Part shown: positions 1-12,700 of the stretch, one piece after another
How positions within the stretch are numbered: the first letter of the stretch is position 1
How the letters are laid out: every line of letters starts with the position of its first letter
Notes under the pieces: generated by a model
What the model saw: the letters and a program-made list of their open reading frames with translations, nothing else
Database searches by the model: none
What the model was told of the DNA's origin: nothing
Translations under genes and position numbers: made by a program
Origin: Dastarcus helophoroides
Lineage: Eukaryota > Arthropoda > Insecta > Coleoptera > Bothrideridae
DNA length: 64,000 nucleotides
Reading direction: 5' to 3'
NCBI GenBank assembly: GCA_028583605.1
Contig: CM053336.1
Span: forward strand, 22,863,004-22,927,003

Positions 1-504
1 ATACGTGCACACAAATGATTCATGTATGAATCGCCATGCAATCGCAACCATATTCGCTTTTATATGTAATGTAATACGAGAAAAATAAAGCGATTCAAAT
101 TTGAATCAGTGCGCAATGTAGGGTTAAAATTTCAAAAAAGTTAAATTTGAAAACTGGAACTTAGTACTTTGAAAAGAAAATAATTAAATTTTTAGCCAAA
201 AAATCTGAAATTTATAAAGAAAATTGAAGCTTCATCCCTTACATAAGGGGAAAAATGCAAAATTTTGAGTTTAAAGTAAACATTTTACACAGGAAATATA
301 GAAGTGGGAATACTAAGAAAAATATGAAAATTTTGAAAAATTCAGTTTAAAAACATGGTCTAATTTTAAAATTCAAAGAAGAAACGTGCAAGCAAAAATT
401 TTTAGATGCTAAAATTGGATATTTTCGAAAAAAAAAGAGTACACTTTGACTTGACACTAATTGTAAGCACATAGAATGTGTCACCCCTTTACCACCATTC
501 ATAA
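1..504. other. AT-rich stretch without a gene
   Basis: I see no coding potential here. From about 120 on the DNA is A-rich and made of loosely repeated AAATTT-type words, the same texture that recurs in the receptor introns. Confidence 0.5.
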
Positions 505-1035
505 ATATTCTTTACCGCGTACAAAGAAAGAAATAAATAGCTTCTTAGGTCTTGTAGGATATTGTAGGAAATTTATATAGGACTTTGCCAAATTAACGAA
601 ACCCTAACAACATGTTTAAAAAAGGATGCTAAAATAATACACTCTTCAGAATTTATCAGTAGCTTTGAGCTTTGTAAAAATTTATTAAGTAACGAACCAC
701 TAGTTTTGTAGCAACCATTTAATCTTACTGCAGACGCAACTACGCTATTGGAGCAGTTTTATCATAAGGTCCCATAGGTGAAGATAAACTCGTCGCTTAT
801 GCCTCCAGGGCACTTAACTACTCGGAACAAAATTATTCAACAATTGAGAAGGAAATGCTTGCCATAATATGGGCAACGAAATACTTTCGTCCATACTTAT
901 TCGTACAAAAGTTTAAAATCTTTTCAGACTACCGACCCCTGCAATGACCTTTTACGTTAAAATATGTCAATTCGAAATTACTTAGATAGCGCCTGAAATT
1001 ATTGGAGTATGATTACGAATTATTCGAGGATTTTA
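505..1035 (+). pseudogene. Ty3/gypsy pol remnant (RT end and RNase H)
   Basis: This is a decayed piece of a Ty3/gypsy-type polyprotein. From about 526 the forward strand reads KEINSFLGLVGYCRKFI, the conserved block just after the reverse transcriptase palm. From about 725 it reads as the RNase H-like region, with DATT, then [17 protein letters not shown] and [19 protein letters not shown], then [11 protein letters not shown]. Several stops and frame changes lie between these blocks, and no gag, protease, integrase or LTR was found, so it is a fragment. A second, better preserved gypsy pol lies at 23490-26925. Confidence 0.8.
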
Positions 1036-2480
1036 GAAAGAAGACCACTTTTAAAAGAAAAGTCGAAGCTTCAAAAAAAGCTTAACCCAAATAATAAAAA
1101 TTTGTGGAAAATCAGATAAAAAACATGGAATTTTTCAGAAAAACGCCCCTTGATAAGAAAAATAACGAAATTTTAAAAAAGGCATATATTTGGTAAAGTT
1201 GTCCGACAAAAATCCGACATTTTCCAGAGAAAGTAATATTTTAAGGAAAAATTAGAAAAAGAATAAATTAAAACAAAAAAAAATTGAAAAAAAAAAATAG
1301 TTGAAATTCTGAGAAAAAGACGAAATTCGAAGACAAAAAAAATCCGACAAAATCAAATCTTGAAAAATGGTCAAATTTTGAGGAAAAATCTGAGATTTCT
1401 GGAAAGGTATAAAATTTTGAAAATTGATAATGATTGATGGATTTTGAGACAAATTACATAAATTTTCTAAAAAAACGATAAAAACTGCGGGAAAAAGACT
1501 AATTTCGAGAAAAAAATTGAAAGATCTGAAAACTCAAACGAATTTTGAAAAAAATAATCGAAATTTCGAAGAAGAGATGTAAAATTTTTAGAAAAAATTC
1601 GAAATTATTTCCTGACAGTTGTGGCCGGAACGCTGGCCCACCCTGTATGTGTTTTTGTATCATGTTAATAACCATATAAAGTTTTTGTAAAAATGTTATT
1701 TTGAAACCACAGAGACATGATACCTTACCTACCTTAATTTTATTTATAAAAATATATTTCATATAACATCTTTATTTATAAAAAAAAAACAGCTAAGAGT
1801 CACGCCCTCACAGTTAGAGGTTACGTACCAATTACTACAGTTAACAGTCACTAGACCAAATTAAATCATTTTTACTTATGTATAAATTTGAAATTTTATC
1901 CAAATTTTTTTTTGTTTATAATTGAAAAATAAAAAAAATGTCTATTTTCAGATAGGCACACTTTTTCTACAATGAATGCACATATTTATGGAACTGATAA
2001 CTGTGTTGATTATGGCTCAGATAAAAAGCATTCATTCGCAATAAGTCGATGACTAACACAGTTTGTGAGATCACGTCGAATCGCGCTAAAATATTTGATT
2101 TCAACAAATTTAATAAACTAGCGCTAACTCCGAAAATATTTAACTAAATGAAATAATGCAAGAGACAAATTTGATATGCATTCTATCCTTCAGCTAAGTC
2201 AAGTTTTCATTTGAAAACAATTATTACTATATGGGTCAAAAAGCCTTGGAATGCAAGAACCTATTATTTCATAAACTATTTATTTTTTCAATAACTATTA
2301 ACATATCAAAAAACCCTGCAGTTTTCCGATAATTAATGGCCCTATATTTAGTAACCTTATAAAAATCTAAATTTTACCCTTAGAACCTAGAAGAATACTG
2401 GGGAAACGGCCATTTCTGACTTATCTTGAGCTGTATCTTTAAGACGATTGGACCGAAAATTATAAATATTTTAGGATTCT
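1036..2480. other. Non-coding AT-rich DNA
   Basis: No gene seen. 1036-1640 is A-rich with loosely repeated GAAAAATTCGAAATTT-like words on this strand; the small minus-strand ORFs here are low-complexity F/I/N strings caused by that composition. 1641-2480 shows no recognisable structure, though its right part may be the untranslated part of the element ending at 2735. Confidence 0.5.
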
Positions 2481-2735
2481 CGGAGTTAGGATATTAACTA
2501 AAATTTGATTAATTGGGAGAGCAAATTAATCCCCCATTTTATTATAATATATTTTCTTTTTCTAATCCTTGACTGGCGGTATTTACATAGGTTGCCGAAA
2601 ACTAACGCTGGGCCAAATTTCAAATTCCTACATTACATAGTTTTCGATGAAAACCTCCATGTGACAGACGGACATGAGAGTGAGATTATAAGGGTTGTGC
2701 TTTTTACTTTTAAGATACAGAACACAAAACCATGA
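2481..2735 (+). repeat. Possible RTE-type LINE 3' tail
   Basis: The stretch GTGACAGACGGACATGAGAG followed by ATTATAAGGGTTGTGC and TACTTTTAAGATAC resembles the common tail of insect RTE-like elements (GACGGACGGACA, then ATAAGGGTTCCGTTTTTAC, then TGAGGTAC). This is a match to remembered family style only. The short ORF across it is not a gene. Confidence 0.35.
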
Positions 2736-2769
2736 TTCATTGATCAATTTTTGCAAAACATTGATTACG

Positions 2770-2935
2770 TTAAAATTTTATTTTTAATATAAATGTGATT
2801 ATAGATACCACAAATTTAGAGAACTAAAACAAAAAGTATTAATAAATGAATCACAGTTACATACATATGTAACTGGGTTTTATATTTTTGTCTACTTACC
2901 CTGACGATAAAAATAATTAATCTACACAAACTAAC
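2770..2935 (-). pseudogene. Duplicated receptor terminal exon with exon 6 stub
   Basis: Downstream of copy C's own last exon lies a second one. On the minus strand a GTTTTAG acceptor opens at 2823 into FSKFVVSIITFILKIKF and stop TAA at 2770-2772, the same 54 nt length as the other terminal exons. It is closer to copy A's exon 7 (FSKALVSIVTFILKIKF) than to copy C's own (FLRIVGSIITFIIKVKF). Just upstream, ending at 2900, is the last few codons of exon 6 (FIVR) with an intact GTAAGT donor; the rest of exon 6 cannot be recognised. It could be a relic of a lost neighbour or an alternative last exon for copy C. Confidence 0.7.
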
Positions 2936-2977
2936 ACAAAATAAAATATGAATCCCAAAAAAGGTGTAACACTCAAT

Positions 2978-2983
2978 TTTATT
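2978..2983 (-). other. Candidate poly(A) signal for copy C
   Basis: AATAAA on the minus strand, about 100 nt after the copy C stop codon. It lies between that stop and the duplicated terminal exon, so its use would exclude the second terminal exon. In such AT-rich DNA the hexamer is common, so this is weak. Confidence 0.3.
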
Positions 2984-3081
2984 TACATACTTAAATACAT
3001 ATAATATCTAGCTAAATATTTCTACAAAAAATATCGATAAATTGTACATGTTGAATAATTTTTGCAAAACATCGAATACAT

Positions 3082-3714
3082 TCAAAATTTTACTTTTATT
3101 ATAAATGTTATTATGGACCCTACAATTCTTAAGAACTGAAATAAAAAATATAATTATAATAATAAACAAATAACAAGTATATGTTTGGTTTTATATCTTT
3201 ACTACTTACTCTGACTAAAAACGTGAAGTCTATGTTATAAATATATTCAGATACTTTTATAGGATCTTTAGAATGTACCAGGAACATCAAAAGAAGATAT
3301 CTATTATGTGCATTCCATTTGTAGTAAGGTACTTTAATAAGTGTAGAGTAGACGTCCCCCCACTAAAAAAAGGCAGGTCCTTTAATTCAATCTCATTTAA
3401 AAGCTCCATGACTAAATACCTGATCTACCAGTAATTGGCCGGCATAAACAATTACCAATAAATTCATCAGCATTATCCAGCATACCATTGCAAATATAAA
3501 TGTGCTAACTTGCTCCTAAAATCAACTTTTTAGTTGCAATATTTCTTTTACATAACAGCTAGCAGTTGAAATAATAATTCATAATTAAGCATAAGATTTA
3601 ATATTAACAATTACCACAAAGAATAAAAATATTGCAAAATAAGCTGCCCCCGTTCCCATCAGACCAGCAACTACGAATGATCTACCTAGTTTATTAAAGG
3701 TGTTCCTTAGTACC
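3082..3714 (-). CDS. Copy C exons 4-7 (C-terminal half)
   Basis: Exon 4 (3714-3615) opens after CTCTTTTAG and completes the split codon left by exon 3, giving VLRNTFNKLGRSFVVAGL and a membrane segment. Exon 5 (3515-3420) is a further membrane segment ending VYAGQLLVDQ. Exon 6 (3362-3210) carries the conserved cytoplasmic-side block with HSKDPIKVSEYIYNIDF. Exon 7 (3135-3082) is 17 codons plus TGA. Introns 4, 5 and 6 are 99, 57 and 74 nt, so this half is compact, unlike copy A, where intron 6 is 6.8 kb. Confidence 0.82.
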
Positions 3715-6700
3715 CTAAAAGAGAATCAGACAATGTTTAAGCGATATTTCTAATAGTAATATATAATATACAATTGGGACCAAGAAGAAAATCTCCAATA
3801 TAGATTATGTAGAAGTTTAATTGTGACCAAGGAAATTTATTCCAGTTTTGCCTAACCAGACATTATAGCCCAACCAGACATTACATAATATTGGGATACC
3901 CATAAAGGAGATTCTGGAAGTTTTGCTTCATTTTTTTTTCAGAATTTATCGCAACACGTGACAAATTCAAAAAATTTTAAAACATATGCAAATTATTCAG
4001 AAATGAAGTGAGGAAAAAGATGTGATTAGGGCTTTATAATGCGGGTAAATCAGAAAACTGATCCAATTCAACTTTTTCAAAGTGCCAACTTATTTCTCAA
4101 AATTTCGACCTTTACCTCAATATTGGATATTTTCTGAAGCAAGGTGCTTGTCTTTCTTGACTTAGGTAGTCATTATAAAATACATATTCAGCTCAAAAAT
4201 TTCGACTCTTTCTGAAATTTTGACTTTTTCTCAAAATTTGCCTTTTTTCGACATTTTGTCAAAAGATTTTTTCTGAAAAAAATTCGAACCTTTAAATTTA
4301 GAATTTTTTCTTCAAATTGCTATCCGTTTTTTAAAATGGATTTTTGGAATTTTTTCAAAATTCGTTCGAGTTTCTGTAACTCTCGATTTTTGCATCAAAA
4401 ATCGTCTTGTTGTCGAAATTTCATTATTTTTAGAAAATATGTTTTTTTCCAAAATTTGACTTATCTTAAAATCTGATCCTCTATATTTTTAGAAATCTCA
4501 CGTCTTTCCTAAAAGTTTAATTTTCTGTAAATATCCATTTTTTTTTCGACATTTCGTTTTTGTCGTCGAAATTCGTCTTTTGTTTTGGAATTTTGACCAT
4601 TTTACTTTTATTTAGGCTTTATACAAATAATTCACCTTTTTTTTTTAATTTGGACTATTTGCAAAAGTATACTTTTTTTTAAATTTGACTTTATTTGGAA
4701 CATTTTAAATGTTTTCCAATTTTAACTGTTTTCTCAACATTTCGGTTTTTTAATGATTTTAGAAATGTTTACCATAATTTAAAAAAATCGTTTTCTTTTT
4801 AGAAACGCATTTTTCTTAATGTTAGGCTTATTTTTAAAAATGTCGTCTTTTTTTTAAATATTTCCATAACTATTTCAAAATTTAATGCCTTTTGATTCTG
4901 ATAACTTATGCTTAAAATTCGAATTTTTCTCCAAATTTCGATTTTTCTCAAAATTCATTATTAGATCTAGATTCTAATAACCATCTGAGAAATTTGGAGA
5001 AAAATATTTTTTGTAAATTTCTTGTTAATATAAAAGTAAAAATTCCGAGAGAAATATTCTTACAAATTTGCGTTTTTTTCTAAATTTGATTTATTCTGAA
5101 AATTTAGATTTTTCTTGCTAAATTCGACTTTTGAAAATTTTTGGAAGTTTTTAGAAAGGTTTGATTTTTATTTTAAACTCCATTTTCTGAATTTTTTCCT
5201 AAGTTTGTTTTTTTATGAAATTTCTAATTTAATTCGATCCCCTTAATTTACGTTATCTCTGAACGAAATCCCACGGAAAGCGTTTCCTGGTGTTTCTGAA
5301 GTTTTGAAAGTGATCCAATGCTTTAAATGTTTAAGAAACCTCGTATTTGAGGTTAAGTTGAAATTTTGCCTTCAATCCTAAATTTCATTAAAACAATTCT
5401 CCAATTCTCGGGTGCATAAAATCAAGTTTAAGATTGGAATGTTGAGGAAAATGTGCAAAATTTTAGACGTTAACAAAAATAATTCAAAGTTTTAACAGGA
5501 AATTCCGAGACTTATTTTTCTTGTATTTTAAAATTTAAAATGTAAGCTTGGAATCTTGACAGGGACTTGATAATTTAAAGGTTTATTTTTTTAAAAAAGT
5601 GTAAGTTTAGAGATAAAGGTCCATTTTTGACCATTTTTTTTTGGGAACTTTAACCCATGACTGATTGTAAATTTAGACTTTTTCCAAAACATTTGACCTT
5701 TTTCCAGAAATGTTAACTTTTTTGATCTTTTATTTAAAAAAAAATACAAAAAAAATTAGGCAGCCCCCGAACTGCTGTCAGAAGTGAAAACTCCTTAAAT
5801 GTAGTTAAAATTTGTATTTTTGTGAATAGCTCAGTGGTTAAGACCGTAGTTTCATAGGTCTGATAAGTTGAGGTTTTAAATTTCTCTGTCGTCAATGCGC
5901 TTTTTAATTCCATTACATCTCTTACTCATAGCTGCATAGTACTGTTAACGTTAAAGCATGTCGCGAAATTAAATTAGCGTGATAGTAATGCAAAACCATA
6001 AGTTTTCCACCTATCTAAAATTGTACAACGCGCTTAAAGAAGTTTTCACTTTAAAAATCGATTCCCAATAAAGTAATAAGTGAGATCGAGTGACATCAGC
6101 TAGTTTCTAAATAAAAAATTACAGAAAAAATACAAGACCAAAGTGAACTTCAAGTTAGAAGAAGAAATAGTTAATAAATTTGATAAAAACAGAAGAGTAC
6201 GTTGGTAACGCGTGATGGTCAGTCGTGATGGTAACACAAAACCATAAGTTTATCTCCTATGTATGTAACTCGGATCATTACGCAACCCGCAATTCACGCA
6301 TTGATCCGAACACGTGAGCGCGACATGTTGGTGTGTGCGGCACAAGCTGGTACAGCCTGGTACAGCCAGTGCTCGGAGATTCACAAATCACGGTGCGCAT
6401 TTTGATGATGTAATTTATCAATTGTATTCAATGTACTTAGTTATTTATCGGCAGTCGATGTGTTCGGATGATGGTGATCGAGAGAGGCCTGAAAGGGGTA
6501 GACCTCCTTTCTCATTAGTTAACGTGACAGGTACCGCTTTCAGGTGGAAGAGTACAGCCCTTGGTGTCTGTAATACCGGTCTTAATAAAATGGATCGGTA
6601 CCTTTAAGGGGTATATAGACATAACGTTTTCTTTTGGGGAAGTTTGTCACCCAATGGCTATTAAAGAACTGCCTTCACCTCATCTTCCTTGTTACCACCC

Positions 6701-9700
6701 ATTCACTCATCGATTGCCAAAGCAAGTGAATAAATAGTGATCATGGCATCATGAATATGTTTTGGTGAGTTTTTTTGTCTATTTGCAATATTTTTTAATT
6801 CTTTTTTAACTTAACACTAAATTTTGACTTGCAGGTATTACTTTCTTATAATTATGCATGGAGCTGTTTAATTTACCAATTCATCAGTTTACTACTTTTA
6901 TGTTAATTATATACGGAGATCATAGACTGTGTTGTCGTCTTTTGTGTTGTGTGTTTACAATTCTTTTTGCAGATTAAGCTCCAAGTTTCGACCAGAAGGG
7001 AATAATTTTGACATTTTGTATTAATGTTTTTTTTACATTGCTATTGCTCTGTGTAGTTTTTAATATTTCTAATTTTTACTGTTAGTTTGTAGATTGTTGT
7101 TATTTAGTGGCATCTCACAATTTCAGAAAAATGTAATATTATATAATGTAACATTGTTTTACAACCGTCAAAAAGATTTTTTTATTTTATTTCATCATTT
7201 ATTTTAAGCTGTATCGTCTGTATGTATATTTAATAGTTTCGTCAAAAACAGTAGACTTTAAATGTTTAGTTATTGTTTGATGTTTGTTACTGTTTGTTGA
7301 GAAGTGAGTCTTGCAAATTCGGTATCGCCTTCCAAAATTCCGGCAGACAAGAAAATAAAACTAGAAGGTAAACTACTGCGTTGGATAATCAAGAAAGGGT
7401 GGGTCTGTGAAAAATCTTGTTATTTGACACAAAGCTAAATACATTTTATATACTTTTGACATATTTATTAATCTAATAGAGATTGCATTATTTTTTTCTT
7501 CAAGGACAAGGTATATAATTTTTTTATAAAATTATTTCAATGTAGTTATATTTTGTTAACAGGAATTTTTATTCTTTTTATTTAGATAATCTTTATTTTT
7601 ATTATTATATTATATTGTCTTAGTCTGTTTAAATTTTGTTTAACAAGTAGCAGCGACCAGTGATGCCGAGTCTAATACTTGGTACATTTATACTCAGGAT
7701 AGGTGAATGTTTCTCAACTTTATATTGAGAAGTGAGTCTTGGAAATTCGATATTGCCTCTCGGGATTTGGGAGGCAAGAAAATAAACAAGAAGCGTTGGA
7801 GAATCAAGAAAGGGCGACTCTGTAGAAAATTTTCCCATTTTAACCAAGCTAAATGCATTTTCTATACTTTCGACAGATATTTATTTAACTAATGAGCATT
7901 GCATTATTTTTTCTTCTACGACAAGATGTATAACTTTTTTATTTCAAGTTGGTTACACTTTTTTAACTGAAACGTCGAATTTAGATATTTAAATTTTTAT
8001 TTTTTTCTTCGATAATCTTTATTATTGGTCTAATATTCAATTTTCTTAGAATAAAACAGATACCATTTTATGAAAAAAGGTTACCTTTGATAATAGGCAT
8101 ATAAAGAAAAATGTCTATTAAGCAGTGGCAGGTGGTCCTAACGAGCGCGCGCACCTCGTTAACTGAGTGATTTATTGTCTTTTCTTTAATGTAAACGAAT
8201 ATGATTTATTACATTTTTAAGCACCAAATAATGGTACCTTAATCAACTTGTAATCGTAAGTAACTTAGACCCTAGACTCCAACGACATATTAGTGAGTTT
8301 TGACGTCACTTCACTATTCACAAATGTCCCAGTTTCCGACGCCATGACGATAATTCGTCAATTACTTTCAGGCAAAGAGAATGCAGATTCTCTAGCTGAT
8401 TTAACTGAAATGTGCCTCACATCGACTTATTTTTCTTTTAATGGCAGTTTCTATAAACAAGTCTCCGGCACCCCGATGGGTTCTCCCTTATCCCCAGTCG
8501 TAGCAAATATTTTTATGGAATCTTTCGAAAACACTGCGTTGGAAACTGCGGATTTAAAACCCAAGGTTTGGCTTCGGTATGTAGATGACACATTTATTGT
8601 ATGGCCACATGGCAAGGATTCACTAAATTTATTTTTGGAACACCTAAACAGCTTACATTCCTCTATTAGCTTCACTATGGAAATCGAAAACAATGGTTCT
8701 CTTCCTTTTCTTGACGTACTGGTCACTCGTTTACCAAACGGTCGCGTTTCTCATTCCGTTTATCGAAAACCCACCCATACTAATCGTTATTTGCATGCAG
8801 AGTCCCATCATCACCCTTCCCAAAAACGTTCCGTCATAAATTCAAAGGTTTCACGAGCTGTAGCAATTTCACAACCAATAAATCTTTCAGACAAGTTGAA
8901 CAATATTCGTTTCAACCTCCGCAACAATGGTTACAAATCGCACGACATTGAAACTGTCATTAAACGACATCTTCACCCTACCCCTCGTCCTTCACAAAAT
9001 TCAATAGTTTCTTCTAAAGTCTTTCTTCCTTATGTTTGCGGAGTAACAGATCAAATCGGAAAATTATTGAGAAAACACAACATTAAAACCATTTTTTCAT
9101 CATCCTCAAAGATCCAACAGCTCCTCCCATCTCCCAAAGATGGGGGTCCTTTTGTTCTAATGGCGTGTATAGGGTTCCTTGTTCTTGTGGTTCAGTGTAC
9201 ATCGGAGAAACGGGGCGATCATTTAAGACGCGAATATCCGAGCACCAAAGGTGTCTTAGGTCTGGTTTATTTTCGCAGTCAGCCATTGCCGAACATCAAC
9301 ATGAGACCGGACATAAGATTCTCTTTGATAATATTTCAACTATATCCAATAATCCCAATTACTATAATAGGAAGATACGCGAGGCCATCGAAATCCAAAA
9401 ATTCCCCAATAACATCCACAGAGACGAAGGTTACATGCTTTCCTCCATCTGGAAACCAACCATCGGAAATCTTCGGAAGTGATCGCACAGACGCGTGGTA
9501 TATAAAGTTTCCCTTTCCCTCTTTCCTGTCAGAAGAGTTTCGCCTCTGGTATGGTGGACATACTGAGTTACCGTACTCTTCTGCCTAAACTTTCTTTTGT
9601 ACCAAGTTTTCAATTCAGAAGAGTTTCGCCTCTGGTATGGTGGACATACTGAGTTACCGTGCTCTTCTGTCTAAACTTTCTTATCCTTTGTACCAATTTT

Positions 9701-12700
9701 CAATTCAGAAGAGTTTTGCCTCTGGTATGGTGGACATACTGAGTTACCGTGCTCTGATGTTTTGAAATTGGCCTTTTTCTTTTTTGCATATTCCCTCATA
9801 TTCCTCTTTTCATCTATTTTTCTTTCTTTGTTCCTGAAGAAGCCCCCTACGATGGTGGGCGAAACGTCGAACACTTTTAGTAGTTCTTTGACACGGTGTA
9901 ATCCCGGAAGAAGTATATCCTGAACTTAGAATAAAGCACGCTTACGTTTTATTTCATTATAAGGAAATTTAAATAAGTTGGTGTGCTCGGAACTATGCCC
10001 CCAGTGTAGCTTCCTTGCCTATCAACAGCATCCACGCACTAAGGAGATTTAATTAGAAATAAACCACGGAACACCATGCTAGAACGGTGCGCCGCACCGC
10101 CTGTTTACAACGGTTTTGTATGAACTTTAAAATAGGTCAAATCAACTTAAGAACTAGTACTTTTAACCATAAAAAAATTTATTGCACTAAAATAAAATAT
10201 TTTCACAATAATCAACTGCACTTTAACATTGCCAGCTTTACATCGATGTTAAATAATTTTAGTTTATAAAAATATTATTATAGAGATCACCTCGTTTTTG
10301 AAGTGGAAACTTCTTTAGGCGCGTTGAGCTATTTTGATACAGGAAAAACTTATGACTTCTCTTCACCATCATGCTAATTTGGGTTATCAAGAGGTTCTAA
10401 TGTTAACAGTATTATGTAGCTGTAGATAAGAGGTTTAATAAAATTAAAATATTTATGAATATCAGCCTCTCAAGCAAAATATGTCGCCTTAACTTATTGC
10501 GCTATATTACTTGTTGACAACAATATAAATTTTAACTGGCTTTAAGGGTATGGGGGCGGTATACTCCCTTATGATCATAATTTAAATTTATAAATGATAA
10601 CATTTTAATTTTTGACCCAAAAATTAATTTGAAAATAAATTTTCAGTTCTTTCAGTAGTCCCCATGACTGTCTCATTTTTTTTAGTCGTCAATATTTATT
10701 TAGAGTATCACATTTTTGTCCTAAAGTTAATACCTTCCTACAAAACTGCAGTAACGTAACCAAAATTCCAGTTAATAACATTTTTTACATCTGCGTTCTC
10801 CCTAATAAAAAGTTACCAGACGCCGCTGATATTAAGAGGCACAAAATAAAAGACGTAAAACTTTAATAAAAGACAAAAGGCAAATTTTTATTTAAAGGCA
10901 GAAAGTAAAGATTTCGTTATCAAATTAAAATACAATTTAAACAATTACAGTATACACATTTTCACATATTAAATTTAAATTCAGTGGCGTAGTGGTAGAG
11001 CAATCGACTAGTAGTTCAAGGTAGTATTTTTTGGTGACGCAGTACCGATATAAGTATATTCCATATGTGGCAATACCATCCATTTGTTCCCTATCTTTTC
11101 ACTTTAATAAATTAATAAAAATGTCGAGTTTGAACTCGGATTTTTACAGTCACAATTTTAATAAAGCGACTCAAAATTTCTGGGGAAAATAATATACTTG
11201 TCAAACTTTACATTTTAATTTTAAAATGTTGAATAAACTTGAGTATTTTTTTTCGATAATTTGTAAGTTTTGTTACTGAATTTCGTTTTAATTTGAACTT
11301 TGATTATTTTTAGTAAACCCCATAATTCAAAAAAATAACACGAAATTTTGATAAATGATCGAATATTAGACTTTTTGCTAGAAACCTCAAATCTCGGATA
11401 AATTCAAAACTTCTAGATGAGTGTCGAATTGTTGATTTTTTTTCAAAAATAGACTTTGACTTGATATTGCTTTTTCTATAAGAATGTTGACCTTTTTATT
11501 TCGAAATTTGGTTTTCTTGAATGATTTAATTAACATAACAATAAATAAATCAAAATGTTATGTATAAATTGGGAAAATTGTCAAATTTTTTTATGGATAA
11601 GTAAGGTTAAGTTTTTTTGAATATCCCAACATTTTCTTAAAATTTTGTGACTTGCTCTTAATATCTGTGCTTCTATTTTTCGTACTTTCTTGAGTAAAAC
11701 TTGACATTTCTAAATACAAAATCCAAACCTGAGAGAGAATTTTTGGCTCAAAAGAATTTTTGGAAAAATTCAAAATTTCGAGATGAAAGTCCCAGCTTTT
11801 GATAATTATTTTTAAATAATATTAAAACTTTGAGTTTCAATGGACTTTTTTTATTGTTGACTTTACACTCGCAATTTCAACTTTTTTTTCTTAAAATTTT
11901 AATAGATAAAATATTTTAGTTCGAAATTAAAGTTAAATAAAAATGGCAAGTTTAAATTTGGAAGTTTAAGAAAAATGTCAAATTTGGAAAAAATCACTCG
12001 AAGTTATTAAAATTCCCAATATTTTTACTCTAATTTCGAAATGTTAATTTTAATTTCAATACCCCACATTTATCTCGAAATTTTGCGAGTTTCTGTTATT
12101 CTCATTGGTTTTTTGCACCTTTCTTTGAGTAAAACTTAAAAATTTCAGTCTCAGATTTAAGCATGAGACGAAATTATTGGAAAATGTGAGACATTTCACA
12201 AATTTATTTCGATTTTAAACTTGAAATTTTGATAATTAGAATATTAAACTTTTTGCTTAAAACACTTTTTGAAAAAACTGGAAACTTCTAGATGAAAGTC
12301 TAACTTTTGTAATTTCTTTAAATAAAATAAAATTCTGATTTTCACCTCTAAAGATAGGTTTTTTGAGATTTACATTTATCTTGAAATTGTAATTCTTTTA
12401 CTGGACATTTGCATTAACAAGAAAATTTTGATTTCAAAATTTCGACTTTTTCTGTAAATTTTAGATTTTTGTAAATTTTGATGTAGTATTTTGAAACATA
12501 TACTACTTATTTTTAATTTCGACGTTTTTGAAAAGGTTGACTGTTTTTAAAGCATTTGACATTTAAAAAAATTGATTTTCTTTAAAATGACAAGGTTTTC
12601 TCAAAATTGTCATCTATTTCAAAATTTCGGTTTTTTATGAATACGTTGACCTTTTTTAAAACTATGATTTATTTTAAAAACTTCTATTTATAAAAAAAAA

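Noticed and set aside
1252..1762. Minus-strand frames of 66 and 87 codons
   Set aside because: Low-complexity F/I/N-rich strings produced by A-rich repeat words.
3555..3600. TAA and TGA codons in copy C near exon 4 as pseudogene lesions
   Set aside because: They lie within the 99 nt intron 4 defined by GTAATT and TTTTAG.
5820..5895. Functional tRNA gene
   Set aside because: B-box is degenerate, no acceptor stem closes, and a related decayed copy exists at 10280-10560.
6314..6607. 97-codon plus-strand frame
   Set aside because: No family match recognised; content looks repeat-derived.
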